NCBI RefSeq assembly: GCF_014356525.2
Contig: NC_052507.1
Coordinates: 4,080,509-4,144,508 of the forward strand
DNA: 64,000 nt
Reading direction: 5' to 3'
Source: Nilaparvata lugens
Lineage: Eukaryota > Arthropoda > Insecta > Hemiptera > Delphacidae
Shown here: positions 9,920 through 19,439 of the stretch, piece after piece
Position numbering within the stretch: the stretch's first letter is position 1
Layout: each line of letters begins with the position of its first letter
Made by a program: the position numbers and the translations under genes
The notes under the pieces: model-generated
The model's database searches: none
Told to the model about the DNA's origin: nothing
What the model saw: the letters and a program-made list of their open reading frames with translations, nothing else

Positions 9920-10116
9920 CGCACACAGATCGTCATCGGACGGACGGCACGCATCGGATGGATCGGACGATTAGATTTGATGCATTGTTTTCAATTGGAG
10001 TACGCATACCTATCCGCATCGTTTAGGTATGCGCACTCCAATTGAAAATGATGCATCAAATCTTATCCTCCGATCCATCCGATGCGTGCCGTCCGTCCGA
10101 TGACGATCTGTGTGCA
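9920..10116. mobile_element. Palindromic MITE, ~197 bp
   Basis: Arms of about 90 bp: GCGCACACAGATCGTCATCG at the left and the matching CGATGACGATCTGTGTGCAC at the right, with a second palindromic segment (TATGCG...) in the centre. GC-rich relative to its surroundings. Target duplication not clear. Confidence 0.65.
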
Positions 10117-10125
10117 CATATCTTA

Positions 10126-10320
10126 ACACTACTTCCGTAAACAAAGACATAGTGCATGACAGGTGGTTGATGGTAATGTCAGCACAGGTAGGACTCCTAC
10201 ACCAATAAAAACACTAGCCGATATAGATCAGCTGAAATCGACAAATTTTTATTCGTGTAGGAGCCCTACCGGTGCTGACGTCACCAGAATGCACTATGGA
10301 TTTGTTTACGGAGGTGGTGC
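10126..10320. mobile_element. Palindromic MITE, ~195 bp
   Basis: Left arm CTTCCGTAAACAAAGACATA, right arm TATGGATTTGTTTACGGAGG; inner arms carry ...GCACAGGTAGGACTCCTACAC and its complement. A TGACGTCA-like site sits in the right arm (10255). Arms about 75 bp with scattered mismatches. Confidence 0.65.
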
Positions 10321-10450
10321 CTATAACCATCTCCGGTAAATTAAGAATTCACGCAAAATTTCAAGTTTATTAGTTCAGTAGCTTAGATGTGTTGATGAGT
10401 CACTCGTGTATTTCCTATCCAGTAGATGTTTTAGCTAAATCCTCCTTTAT
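10321..10450 (+). repeat. Family 4 repeat, fragment
   Basis: Shares the ATAACCATC...CGGTAAATTAAGAAT and TTCAAGTTTATTAGTTCAGT segments with family 4. It lacks the 5' end, which is replaced by the adjoining MITE. Confidence 0.5.
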
Positions 10451-10489
10451 TATTCATCCATATGGCTTTTATTGGCAGAGTGCCGGTTG

Positions 10490-10631
10490 CACAAACGCCG
10501 GCTAAATTTTGATCGTGATTAATTCCACAAGAACCAATCAGGGAAACCGTTTTATCAAAAAGGCCCTCTGTGATTGGTTCTCATGAAATTAATCACGATT
10601 AAAATTTAATCGTCTTTTGTGCAACCGGGCC
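10490..10631. mobile_element. Palindromic MITE with CCGGTTGCACAAA ends
   Basis: Arms GCCGGTTGCACAAACGCCGG and the matching ...TTTTGTGCAACCGGGCC enclose TCGTGATTAATTCCAC and its complement. AGA flanks both ends, compatible with a 3-bp target duplication. A decayed relative is at 18738-18870. Confidence 0.6.
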
Positions 10632-10802
10632 AGAGAGATCCTTTTGGATGTTCTGCCTTGCCGTATTATCCAATGTCATTCCCTATCAACACTCAAGTTT
10701 ATAGGTCATATATTGGGTTCTTCATGTCTTCTCACTAAAAATTTGCACTTCCACTTCCTGAGTTTCTATTTTATAATACTATTCCCATTCCTCCCTTTAT
10801 AA
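10632..10802. other. Unassigned sequence
   Basis: 170 bp, pyrimidine-rich on the plus strand. The 61-aa ORF here has no recognisable character. Confidence 0.4.
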
Positions 10803-11214
10803 TACTGGTAGTTCTGTGAACAGTAGACCTCACGCAGTTTTCTAATCCACAAGTATCTGGTGTCACCTGTTCACCGGCTTCTCCAGACATCTGTGTAATG
10901 CATGCAATGAATAATCCACTTGTCTGCTGATTGATTATGAATAATTCTATGGTCTGATTAATCTTATCTCCAGAGTGGATGATATGGTGATATTGGAGTA
11001 CGGAGAAAATTCCCTTTCCTTTCACATTATCCTCAAAATGGGAATTTTTGAAAAATCTTGTATACACATCGACACGAATTTGAAGAAGGAATATTCCTGC
11101 CAAATCTCATAGAATTCTATCAACGCGTTTGGCCGTAAATGCGTTACATATATATACAGTCAGACGAAAGAAAAACCGAGTTAGAACATAGACCTCACTG
11201 CGTTCGGTCAATTA
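10803..11214 (+). repeat. Family 2 repeat, short copy
   Basis: Starts ACTGGTAGTTCTGTGAACAG, ends CACTGCGTTCGGTCAATTA; closest to the interior of the 5911 copy in reverse orientation. The 110-aa minus-strand ORF is an accidental open frame. Confidence 0.65.
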
Positions 11215-11216
11215 TA

Positions 11217-11440
11217 GACTGGCAGGTAACCCGTGCTCCGCAAGGATCCATTTCTAAACTTGACAAACTGAAATCTTGACGTGATGCGTGATGTAATTTA
11301 GAAGGATGGAGAATAGGGCTATAATCATCCTCAGTTAATATTAAGAATCTTTATGAAGAAATTCAAGTTAATCAGTCCAGTAGTTCAGATGTGATGCGTC
11401 AAACATAAATTTACTATCCCGTACGTATATAAGCCAGTTT
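11217..11440 (+). repeat. Family 4 repeat
   Basis: GGTAACCCGTGCTCCGCAAGG start and GTCAAACATAAATTTACTATC near its end. Adjoins the family 2 copy directly, the same pairing as at 979. Confidence 0.6.
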
Positions 11441-11576
11441 ATAACATTCTAGATGAATATCCTATTTTCTGTGAGAATTCACCAGTTTATGGAGGAGTGG
11501 ATTAAAAGACTGCCAATTCATCTTTTTATTTGAATATTGAGCTGTAAATATGTGACAGTGATAAGTTTCCATTCAT

Positions 11577-12241
11577 TATGGCTGTGCAAATGCTAAAAAT
11601 AAACTTTCTACTGATGATATTTTTCAAAGTATTTCGGTTTGTATATCATCAAATAACTCAACTAGAAGTTATTTTTGGTCATTTTTAGTAAATTGAATAA
11701 CTTTTTTTTTTGCTTTTAGGAAAAACGACTAGCAGTCAGATATTTTACAATAAATGAATTAGACAAGAATTAGACATAGTCTACTTGTCTATGAGTACAA
11801 CCAGGAAGATGGCGAAACTGACGAAAGATCTCGTTGTCCAGTGAGTGATTAATTCATTTATTGTAAAATATCTGACTGCTAGTCGTTTTTTCTAAAAGCA
11901 AAAAGTGATTTAATAATAAGCAGTTCGTGATGGAAAACAACATTGATGAATAACTTTCTTAAAAATCGATACTTTCAGAAAATTTAGGTTTTTGTTAGAT
12001 CAACAATACCATGAAGAATCTATCCTCCAAATCTCATGGATTTATCTCTTACCAAACTGAAAATGTTCTGTCCCAAAAATTTAAACTTTGGGTGCTCATA
12101 TCTCAAAAAGTAATGATCGGAAAAAAATGTTTTCTCGAGAAAACTTCTTCATTTTGATAGCTTGATAATATACAAAACAAATAACTTTGAAAAAATATCA
12201 CTAGTAGAAAGTTTATTTTCAGCCTTCGCACAGCCTTATAG
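11577..12241 (+). mobile_element. Family 9 palindromic element, interrupted
   Basis: Left arm GGCTGTGCAAATGCTAAAAA and right arm TTTCAGCCTTCGCACAGCC match the intact 560-bp palindrome at 13021-13580. The left arm has a deletion and the centre is split by the MITE at 11710-11903. Confidence 0.6.
11710..11903. mobile_element. MITE nested in family 9 element
   Basis: Inverted arms TTGCTTTTAGGAAAAACGAC and GTCGTTTTTTCTAAAAGCAA, continuing inward through TAGCAGTCAGATATTTTACA and ATTTATTGTAAAATATCTGA; about 55 bp each with a 75-bp middle. Confidence 0.65.
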
Positions 12242-12590
12242 TGTTCCACATATCAGAATCGATATTATAAAACCTCTCTAAATGAATGAAAAATTATTTA
12301 TGAATAAGAAAACTAAGAATAGTTTAATAGATTGAAAGAACTAATAATTGGAAACTACGGAAAATAGATTGTACGAATGAATAAATAGACAAGTTCGATA
12401 ATTGTTTTCGTTCGATCAGTTCCCCTTTTACTTCTGACTTCTGATTGGCTGCTCCAATCGTTGAAAGTAGGCTCGACTTGGATCCGCCCATCATCCAATA
12501 ACCGAGCAGTATCGCTACTACGTCAGTCTACCTGAGACGACCATTTTGTTATTGTCGACGAAAAATGTTTTATTTGTTTAATTCTTAGGG
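12242..12590. other. Unassigned sequence
   Basis: About 350 bp. Contains a CTGATTGGCTGCTCCAATCG inverted pair of CCAAT motifs near 12443-12462 and a GACGACCATTTTGTTATTG segment. I see no ORF and cannot assign a role. Confidence 0.4.
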
Positions 12591-13700
12591 TGCCTGTCCG
12601 TTTCGAGCTTTGGCGATCATATTGGCTATGATGACTTCGTTAGTTGCGCTCCGGAACAATTGAATGGAGGTTTTTCCAAACCAGGCTTTCAGGTTGGTCA
12701 GCCAGGATATCCTTCTTCGACCTGGGGCTCTCCTGCCTTCTATTTTCTCTTGCAGTATGCTTTACAATAGCTCATATCTGCCCTTATTGCGAATTAAGTG
12801 GCCCAAGTATTGCATCTTCCTGAATTTTTTGATGTTAACCAGTTCTGGGGCCATATTCATCCTCCTCTACACCTCCTGATTGATAACCCTATCAGTCCAT
12901 GGTATCCTTAGGATTCTCCTTTACAGCCATAACTCAAACGCTTGGAGCTTTGTTACTGCGTTTTGCTTTAGAGTCCATGATTCAACATCATACAACAGTA
13001 CTGAGTACACATAACACTTACAAGACTGTGCAAAGGCTAAAAATAAACTTTTTACTCGTGACATTTTTCCAAGTTTTTCGATTTGTATATCATCAAGCTA
13101 TCAAAATGAGGAAGTTTTATCAGGAAAACAGTTTTTTCCGATCATTACTTTTTGAGATATGAGAACATTTCAAATGACGATATGAGTCCATTAGATTTGA
13201 AGGATGGATTCTTCATGATATTGTTGATCTAGAAGAAAAAGAATTTTCTGAAAATATAAATTTTTGGAAAAGTTATTCAATTTACCAGAAATAACTCAAC
13301 TAGAAATTATTTTTAGTAAATTGAATAACTATCTCAAAAATTGATATTTTCAGACAATTCTTGTTCTAATAGATCAACAATACCATTGCGAATCTATCCT
13401 CCAAAACTCATGGATTTATCTCTTACCGAATTTAAAATGTTCTGTCCCAAAAATTTAAAATTTAGGCGGTCATATCTCAAAAAGTAGTGATCAGGAAAAA
13501 ATGTTTTTCTGAGAAAACTTTTTCATTCTGATAGCTTGATGATATACAGATCAAAAAAATTTTAGCCTTTGCACAGCCTTAGTAATCGAATCTTCGTATG
13601 CAAGCTGAGGTCATGGCTTTTGAAACAGCCCCCATTGTTATGAAAGCACTTTTGGATCTTGCAATCCGACACCGGATCTTTTGAGAATTCAAGAATCCTT
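12590..13700 (-). pseudogene. RTE/BovB-type LINE ORF2 C-terminus, split by a palindrome
   Basis: On the minus strand 13700-13585 reads ...LHTKIRLLR and, after the family 9 palindrome at 13021-13580, continues at 13019 with YSVLLYDVESWTLKQ, then FELWLYRRILRIPWTDRV, a KMQYLGHLIRNKGRYEL stretch, GRRRISWLTNLKAW and FRSATNEVIIANMIA near 12600. This is the C-terminal region of RTE-like ORF2 proteins (LLYGxExWTL, YRRILxIxWxDRVxN, GRRRxSWLxNL). There is at least one in-frame stop; RT and endonuclease are missing. Dead remnant. Confidence 0.65.
13021..13580. mobile_element. Family 9 long palindrome, ~560 bp
   Basis: Two arms of roughly 260 bp: AGACTGTGCAAAGGCTAAAA at the left, TTTTAGCCTTTGCACAGCCT at the right, complementary almost to the centre near 13300. 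No ORF. It splits the LINE remnant, whose protein-coding sequence resumes on either side, so this is an insertion. A relative lies at 11577-12241. Confidence 0.75.
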
Positions 13701-14261
13701 ATTACTGGAATAGAATTCCACAATACAATTCAATTGATGGAATAGAATTGAATAAAGTTTAATTCTTGTACATAACATCCTCATTATAGGAGGCTTTGAA
13801 AAAAAAAATATATATACAATTTCCGCTTTTAATTGCAAATCCTTCTCGAATGATAGACAAGGATAGCAATATCTATACTGTCATTATAACGTTAGATAGA
13901 GTATTCTTCACCTATAGTTTACCGTCAGGTTCAATATAAGCATAAGATTGAAAACATAAGATCACACAATTCATCACCTGATCTCCATATATGAGAACTG
14001 AGCAATTAATCCTGCTTATTCGCATATAATGTCTACGAACTAGCACACATGACTCACACGAATTCACACGAGCACACAGTCATGAGCTCACACTCATGAC
14101 TTTGAAATGGCGACAGTTCGTATTTTATTGTTCCCCAGTTCCATCGTAGCTGTCTGATAAAATTTAGGAACGACAACTTATCCGGTTGGCAATTTAAATG
14201 GAAGCGCCGGTTTTATATCGTATGAGTACGGTATGCTCTGAACTGTTTTAAGGAGCTATAA
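13701..14261. other. Unassigned sequence with a family 1 end fragment
   Basis: Contains a family 1 right-end fragment at about 13845-13905 (CGAATGATAGACAAGGATAG ... GTCATTATAACGTTAGA) and a run of ACACGA/CACTCATGA motifs at 14040-14100. No gene seen. Confidence 0.45.
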
Positions 14262-14341
14262 GCATAAGGAAAAGATTGTATAAGAAGATAAATATCCCAT
14301 GGTATAAGTCGTTCATGTTTCAAAATTCAAGCAAATTTTTT

Positions 14342-15117
14342 GTTAACCTTCTGGTAGTCGCGCCTTACTCAATCACACGAGCAGTCGCGTGTTGTACTTT
14401 TTACAACATCCAATTTTCCAAGTATTATGTACTCTGTTTACTGTCAAAACATATTAATTAATATTGTATAACTACTTTCTCCACCTTTATGGATTATTCT
14501 ACACCCATGAACATTTGGATGATTACCATTTCATAGCCCAATAAGGTACACCAAGCAAAGCTATCAATTCTGTGTTATTGGTTCGTTTACAGTCCCCGTA
14601 TACAGCCTTTCCCTATCTTATGCACAGTGGAACTTATGGACTGTCGCGACTAATTGGCACCTGAAGACTGAACCATTGCTCGGTTGATACTGCAACTCAG
14701 TGGAGTGATGGGGGGAAAGTTTTGGAATGCATAGGTGACTCATTCATTGATACCACCCCATCCAATAGTTTTGTGCAGCAAAAAAACTGACACTGTTGTA
14801 TAATAGAGAAACAATAGAGTAAGTAGATATCCCATGGTATAGGGCGTTTATGTCGCAACTTTTACTGTTATCTCAAGCCGATTACTGTCGATTATTGACA
14901 ATTTTTAATGTTTTGTCGGGGTGAGAGTGTATGAACGGCACAATTTGAGAGACTACCAGCCTCACACAGCTGCATGGAAGAGAATCACGTGAACTATCCG
15001 CTTGAGATAACAGTAAAAGTTGTGACATAGACGCCCTATACCATGGGATATCTACTTAAGCTATCGTTTCTCTATGGTTGTACTTTTTACAACAGCGCGA
15101 CTGCCAGAAGGTTAACT
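14342..15117. mobile_element. Palindromic element with TTAACCTTCTGG ends
   Basis: Left end TTAACCTTCTGGTAGTCGCG, right end GCGCGACTGCCAGAAGGTTAA; inner arms both contain TTGTACTTTTTACAAC. The family 5 MITE at 14803-15076 is inserted in it. The 14410-14800 interior has no recognised feature. Confidence 0.5.
14803..15076. mobile_element. Family 5 MITE (hAT-like), 274 bp
   Basis: Arms ATAGAGAAACAATAGAGTAA and the matching TTAAGCTATCGTTTCTCTAT extend inward about 75 bp through CCCATGGTATAGGGCGTTTA. Flanks GTTGTATA and GTTGTACT (6 of 8 identical) are an aged 8-bp target duplication, the length made by hAT transposases. Second copy at 20226. Confidence 0.65.
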
Positions 15118-15285
15118 TGAGCTGATTTCTGTCGTATACTGTCCATTATTACTGGACATAGGAAATTATTTTTTCCTTATGTCTTTATCTATATCTTTTC
15201 TATCTTTCATCCTTCAACTTTTATCTTTTTTATAGGGGAACTATCTTCTCTCAACGATAGCGAAAGAATAGCATAAGAATATGTC

Positions 15286-15296
15286 TCAAGGTATAG
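15286..15296 (+). repeat. Left target-site duplication of the RTE-type LINE
   Basis: TCAAGGTATAG is repeated exactly at 17507-17517. The LINE therefore starts near 15297; the ATG at 15281 lies in flanking DNA. Confidence 0.7.
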
Positions 15297-15550
15297 CTAC
15301 GTTTGCTATGAAGATAATGGCTGCAGGGGGGAAATTTGTGAGTCCCAGAATGCGATTTGATGAAGCAAAGCTGAGGAATGAGCATGTGAAAACCCAGTTC
15401 GCTCTTGAAGTCAAAAACCGCTTTGATGTTTTGATGCAGGAGAATGATGAGAGAAGTGTTGACAGTCTATGGATGAATGTTAGAGAAGCTTACTCAGAAA
15501 CAAGCAAATCTGTTCTAGAGAGATCACCAGAAGAGGGACTGGATGTCTGA
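15297..15550 (+). pseudogene. RTE-type ORF2, linker upstream of RT (frame 1)
   Basis: Open frame of 89 aa counted from an ATG at 15281 that belongs to flanking DNA. The charged segment FDEAKLRNEHVKTQFALEVKNR and DSLWMNVREAY match the linker between endonuclease and RT in RTE-like ORF2 proteins. A frameshift just before 15543 moves the protein into the next frame, where it continues with DWMSEQTWDLIQ. Confidence 0.65.
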
Positions 15551-16910
15551 ACAAACATGGGATCTTATACAGCTCAGAAAAGTTAAGAAAGCCAACATCA
15601 ATACGAGCAAAACTAGGTTGCAGAAAAAACAGGCCCAGGATGAGTACTCAAGAACAGAGAAGGAGGTGAAAAAGTGTGTCAGAAGGGATCACCGAAAGTA
15701 TGTAGATGATATGGCAGCTAGGGCAGAGCAAGCAGCAAGGATAGGTGACAGCAAAGAGTTGTACAGAATCACAAGAGCTTTATCCAAGAGATCCTATCGA
15801 AATGATGGCCCAGTAAAGAGTAAGGAAGGGCAATTGCTGACTAGTAAGGATGAGCAACTTGAAAGATGGAGAGAACACTTCATGGAAATCTTCAATAGGC
15901 AAAATGAGATAGAGGATCATGAAGAAATAGAGCACAGAGATGGGCCAGTGGTCACAGACATAGAATGGGAAGTGCAAACAAAAGATGAGGTGAAGAAGGC
16001 TATAAGTGAGATGAAAAATGGAAAAGCTCCTGGCTCAGACAATATCTCACCAGATGTTTTAAAAGTTGATGTAGAGACGAGTGCTGATATCTTGTATCCC
16101 CTAATCACCAAAATTTGGGAAGAAGAAAGAGTTCCTGCAGAATGGAAGACAGGTACTATAATGAAGATACCCAAGAAAGGTTGCTCTACAGATTGTGTAA
16201 ACTGGAGAGGGGTAACACTGCTCTCAGTGCCTAGTAAAGTGCTAGCAAGAGTAATCCTAAACAGGATAAAGGATTCTGTTGAAAGGAAAATACGGAGAGA
16301 ACAAGCTGGTTTTAGGAAGCACCGTAGCTGTGTAGATTTAATAAACACACTGAGGATAATTTTAGAGCAAAGTGTTGAATGGCAGAGCACTGTTTACCTG
16401 GCTTTCATCGATTTCGAAAGAGCTTTTGACTCAGTTAACAGAAGAGTGATGTGGAGTACACTGATTAATTATGGCATCCCACAGAAGATGGTGAGCATTC
16501 TGAGAAATATGTATGAGGATTGTGAGTGCCGTGTCCTCCATGCAGGAAGTTTGAGTGAACCCCTACCTGTCACTTCTGGAGTCCGTCAAGGCTGTGTGTT
16601 GTCTCCCACGTTATTCTTGCTGGTTTTGGACAGTGTGATGAGAAGAGCTGGTGGAGGTAGGAGAAGAGGGATACCTTGGGGCCTAAGAGGGCGGCTAGAG
16701 GATCTGGACTTTGCTGATGATATATGTCTACTGGCACAGCGCTTTACTGACATGCAAGAAAAGCTGAGAAATATTTCAAATGAGGCAATAAAGGCCGGCT
16801 TGCAGATAAATGCTAGAAAGACAAAGGAAATGAGAGTAAATGCAAGAACAGACATGCCTTTGAAAATGGGCGACTCCAATATCGAGCTGGTAGAGTCCTT
16901 TTTATACTAG
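15543..16910 (+). pseudogene. RTE-type LINE reverse transcriptase (ORF2, frame 2)
   Basis: 455 codons covering the RT fingers and palm. Catalytic aspartates are D290 in AFIDFERAFDS and the FADD box at 390-393. Other RT landmarks are KNGKAPGSDNI, VNWRGVTLLSVPSKVLARV, EQAGFRKHRSC and SGVRQGCVLSPTLF. RT in these elements copies the LINE RNA at a nicked target. The frame ends at a TAG (16908-16910) in place of the codon after FLY; the same frame goes straight on at 16917, so it is a simple nonsense mutation. The closest clade by motif is RTE; I did not run a phylogeny. Confidence 0.8.
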
Positions 16911-17492
16911 GGTAGTATGGTCACTGTAGAAGGAGGAGCTGATCAAGATGTAAAGAGTCGAATCAAGAAAGCAAACGGAGCTTTTATACAATTGAGGCCA
17001 ATTTGGGCAAATAAAAATATATCCAAAGCCACAAAGATTCGACTCTTTAATAGCAATGTAAAATCAGTCCTCTTATATGGATGTGAAACCTGGAAGGTGA
17101 CTACAGTGACCTCTAAAATGTTACAAGTATTTGTAAATAGATGTTTGCGTCGCATAATGGGCATCAGATGGCCAGAGGTTATCAGCAACGAAGCACTATG
17201 GGAGTCTACCTGTCAGGATCCAATCCAAATGCAGATAAAAAGAAGGAAATGGAGATGGATTGGGCACACGTTGCGCAAGGAAGAAGGTGCCATTGAAAAA
17301 GACGCATTGGACTGGAATCCTCAAGGACACCGTGCAAGAGGACGCCCAAAAATCACGTGGAAGCGTACCATCCAGACAGAAATTGGGAAAGCCGGCAAAA
17401 CGTGGTTGGAGGCGAAGGCGTTAGCACGCGACAGAGTTGGATGGAGGACATTCTCGGAAGCCCTATGCTCCTCAAGGAGCGACAGGAACTAA
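16911..17492 (+). pseudogene. RTE-type LINE ORF2 C-terminal domain
   Basis: In frame with the RT ORF after the TAG. It contains LYGCETWKVT, LRRIMGIRWPEVISN, RRKWRWIGHTLRK, WNPQGHRARGRPKITW, the usual C-terminal signature of RTE-like ORF2, and ends at TAA 17490-17492, fifteen bases before the target-site duplication. Confidence 0.75.
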
Positions 17493-17930
17493 GTAAGTCA
17501 AGTAAGTCAAGGTATAGGTCGTTCATGTTCCAAATTTCAAGTTATTCTTCTGTCAACTTAGCTGATTACTGTCGACTACTGTCCATTATCATTGTTTTAG
17601 CTGGACGAGAGTGTAAGAACTGTACAGTATGAGAGACTACCAGCGTCACATATAGCTTCACGAAAAAAAACTACTGGGACTATCAGCTTGAATTAACATT
17701 GAAATTTGAAGCATAAACGCCTATGGAATATCTTCTAATGCTATCTTTTCTTGATTACTGTCGACTACTGTTTTGGCTGAACAAGAGTATAAGAACTGCA
17801 CAGTATGAGAGACTACCAGCCTCACATAGGTTCAAGAAAAAGAACTACTAGGATTATCGACTTGAGGTAAAATTGAAATATGAAATATACACGCCCTATA
17901 ACATGGGAAATCTTCTTATGCTACTTTTTT

Positions 17931-18560
17931 TTCATGCTATGAATTTGTAAAAGGCCTGTCACAAATATTGAGATCCGAATAACACGTGTGACGCGACGCA
18001 GTGCGAATTTTTGTAGCACATGTTAAAGCAAGGCTATAGAGTCTATATAAGGCTAGAGCCTAAGCTATAAAGTATAGTTCTATGAAATTTTGTTCTAAAG
18101 CGTATAAGGCTGGAGCCGTATACTAAGACGCAACGCGACGAGACGCGAGTCTGCTAGACGAGTTGGGAGATACCATTATGATCATATTATAGTGTTCACA
18201 TTGAGACAAAACCTGCACTGTGAACATTAAAATAGAATTTTATAGTAATATTTATCTTGCAGATTCACGTCACGTCATGTCAGGTCGCGTCAGGTCTCGA
18301 TTTGCGACAAACTTTATGGATTGGCGAAAAAATAAATACATTTCAGAAAAGTGAAATCATAACCCTATTCCGGACTCTTGAAATGTTATCTCAATTTGGG
18401 GGGTACAGGGAGTATCCTTAGTTTACCTCTCCTAATCAGCGCTTCTTTGTGAAAATTATGAATAAATAAAATAAAATTCACAAGACGTGCCACGCTAGAC
18501 TCTTGTCAAGACGCATATTGAGGCAAGACTAAAACGTGTCTCAATATGTGTTAACTAGCA
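17931..18560. other. CpG-rich unassigned stretch with direct and inverted motifs
   Basis: Alternates AT-rich DNA with ACGCGACGC-type strings (17990-18010, 18125-18150) and CACGTCACGTCATGTCAGGTCGCGTC-like repeats (18266-18300). Small hairpins: GTGTTCACA...TGTGAACA (18193-18226) and a CATATTGAG...CTCAATATG pair (18512-18548). No ORF. Might be a decayed element. Confidence 0.4.
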
Positions 18561-18737
18561 CGAGTCTGTGTAACTCCTGTAATAGATTAAAACAATCCTC
18601 ATAATTTGTATTTTCGAATTATCATTCAATTGATTTCAAAAAAAGGTACCAAAATTCTATTTTAAGTCTATAATGTATGCGTTTCCTCTGCTCGGGTAAG
18701 AAACACGTGCGATAGCAGAAAGATTTATGACTCTATC

Positions 18738-18870
18738 TACCGGTCAAATTTAAACCGTGATCAATTCCACGAGAACCAATCGGAGAAGGCGTTTTTGAAA
18801 AGACTGTATCTCTGATTGGTTCACATGAAATCAATAACGGTTGAAATTTAACCGGATGTTGTGAAACCGG
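18738..18870. mobile_element. Decayed MITE of the CCGGTTGCACAAA type
   Basis: ACCGTGATCAATTCCACGAG and its counterpart TCACATGAAATCAATAACGG, then ...GTTGTGAAACCGGGCC at the right. The left terminus is lost. Related to 10490-10631. Confidence 0.5.
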
Positions 18871-19439
18871 GCCTGAAACTTCATTTTATTAAATTTCCCT
18901 GCATATATATCCTGTGTTATACACAATGTGTTCAAATATAAAAATAAACATGCACCTGCTACTCCCGTTGGAAGGGTGAAGAGTTGACCACTTGAAGGGT
19001 CGACTCCATTAAATAGATTAATGAGTTTAGAAATCGCTCCCAAGTGATTTGGAACCCACTTAAAGCTGCTTGGAGATTCACTAATCTCTCATTATCATCC
19101 TCACCATTACCATTGTTGTAGAAACCCACGCACAAGCCTGAAACTTGAGTGGGCATCACCTCTAGAGAAAAATGTTCAGCAATTTAAATGGAAGTGCTGG
19201 TTTATTTATATTTTTTGCTCCGGGCATTCCAGTGTGCTTGAAAACTGTAGCTATGATGAGTTAACTTGTGTTATAAATTTTGACAATTTCTATTTTCTGA
19301 TCTCTTTATCTCTCCAGTCTCCATCTCTCTATTGAGAACAAACAAACAAATAACAGTGAAATATTTTCCTCAGGCTGCTGTCCACTCATATTCCATACTC
19401 TTACACAGATGATGAGCAGGTTGATAGAGATGATAATCC
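18871..19439. other. Unassigned stretch with an unrecognised ORF
   Basis: The minus-strand frame 19159-18959 (66 aa) contains MPTQVSGLCVGFYNNGNGED and a hydrophobic end. It is more protein-like than most short ORFs here, but has no splice-bounded context I can identify and no family I recognise. Could be a fragment of an element or an exon. Left as unassigned. Confidence 0.3.

Larger units (their letters stand above)
15297..17506 (+). mobile_element. RTE-type LINE, 5'-truncated, with short tandem tail
   Basis: About 2.2 kb flanked by an exact 11-bp direct repeat. It lacks the endonuclease domain (5' truncation) and ends just after the ORF2 stop with an AAGTAAGTC repeat tail, a feature of RTE elements, which use short tandem repeats instead of poly(A). 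Coding sequence is broken by one frameshift and one nonsense codon, so it is dead but young enough to keep a perfect target duplication. Confidence 0.75.
14262..17930. mobile_element. Nested cluster built on family 5-related palindromes
   Basis: Outer sequences with CCCATGGTATAAGTCGTTCA (14298), GTATAGGTCGTTCATGTTCC (17511) and CGCCCTATAACATGGGA (17890) are diverged relatives of the family 5 MITE. They are interrupted by a palindromic element (14342-15117) that itself holds a family 5 MITE (14803-15076), and by an RTE-type LINE (15296-17506). The segment 17518-17930 holds two diverged direct copies of the outer repeat. Confidence 0.5.

Noticed and set aside
15281..15300. ATG at 15281 as the true start of the RTE-type ORF2
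   Set aside because: It lies upstream of the target-site duplication, i.e. in flanking DNA; the LINE is truncated and has no start of its own.
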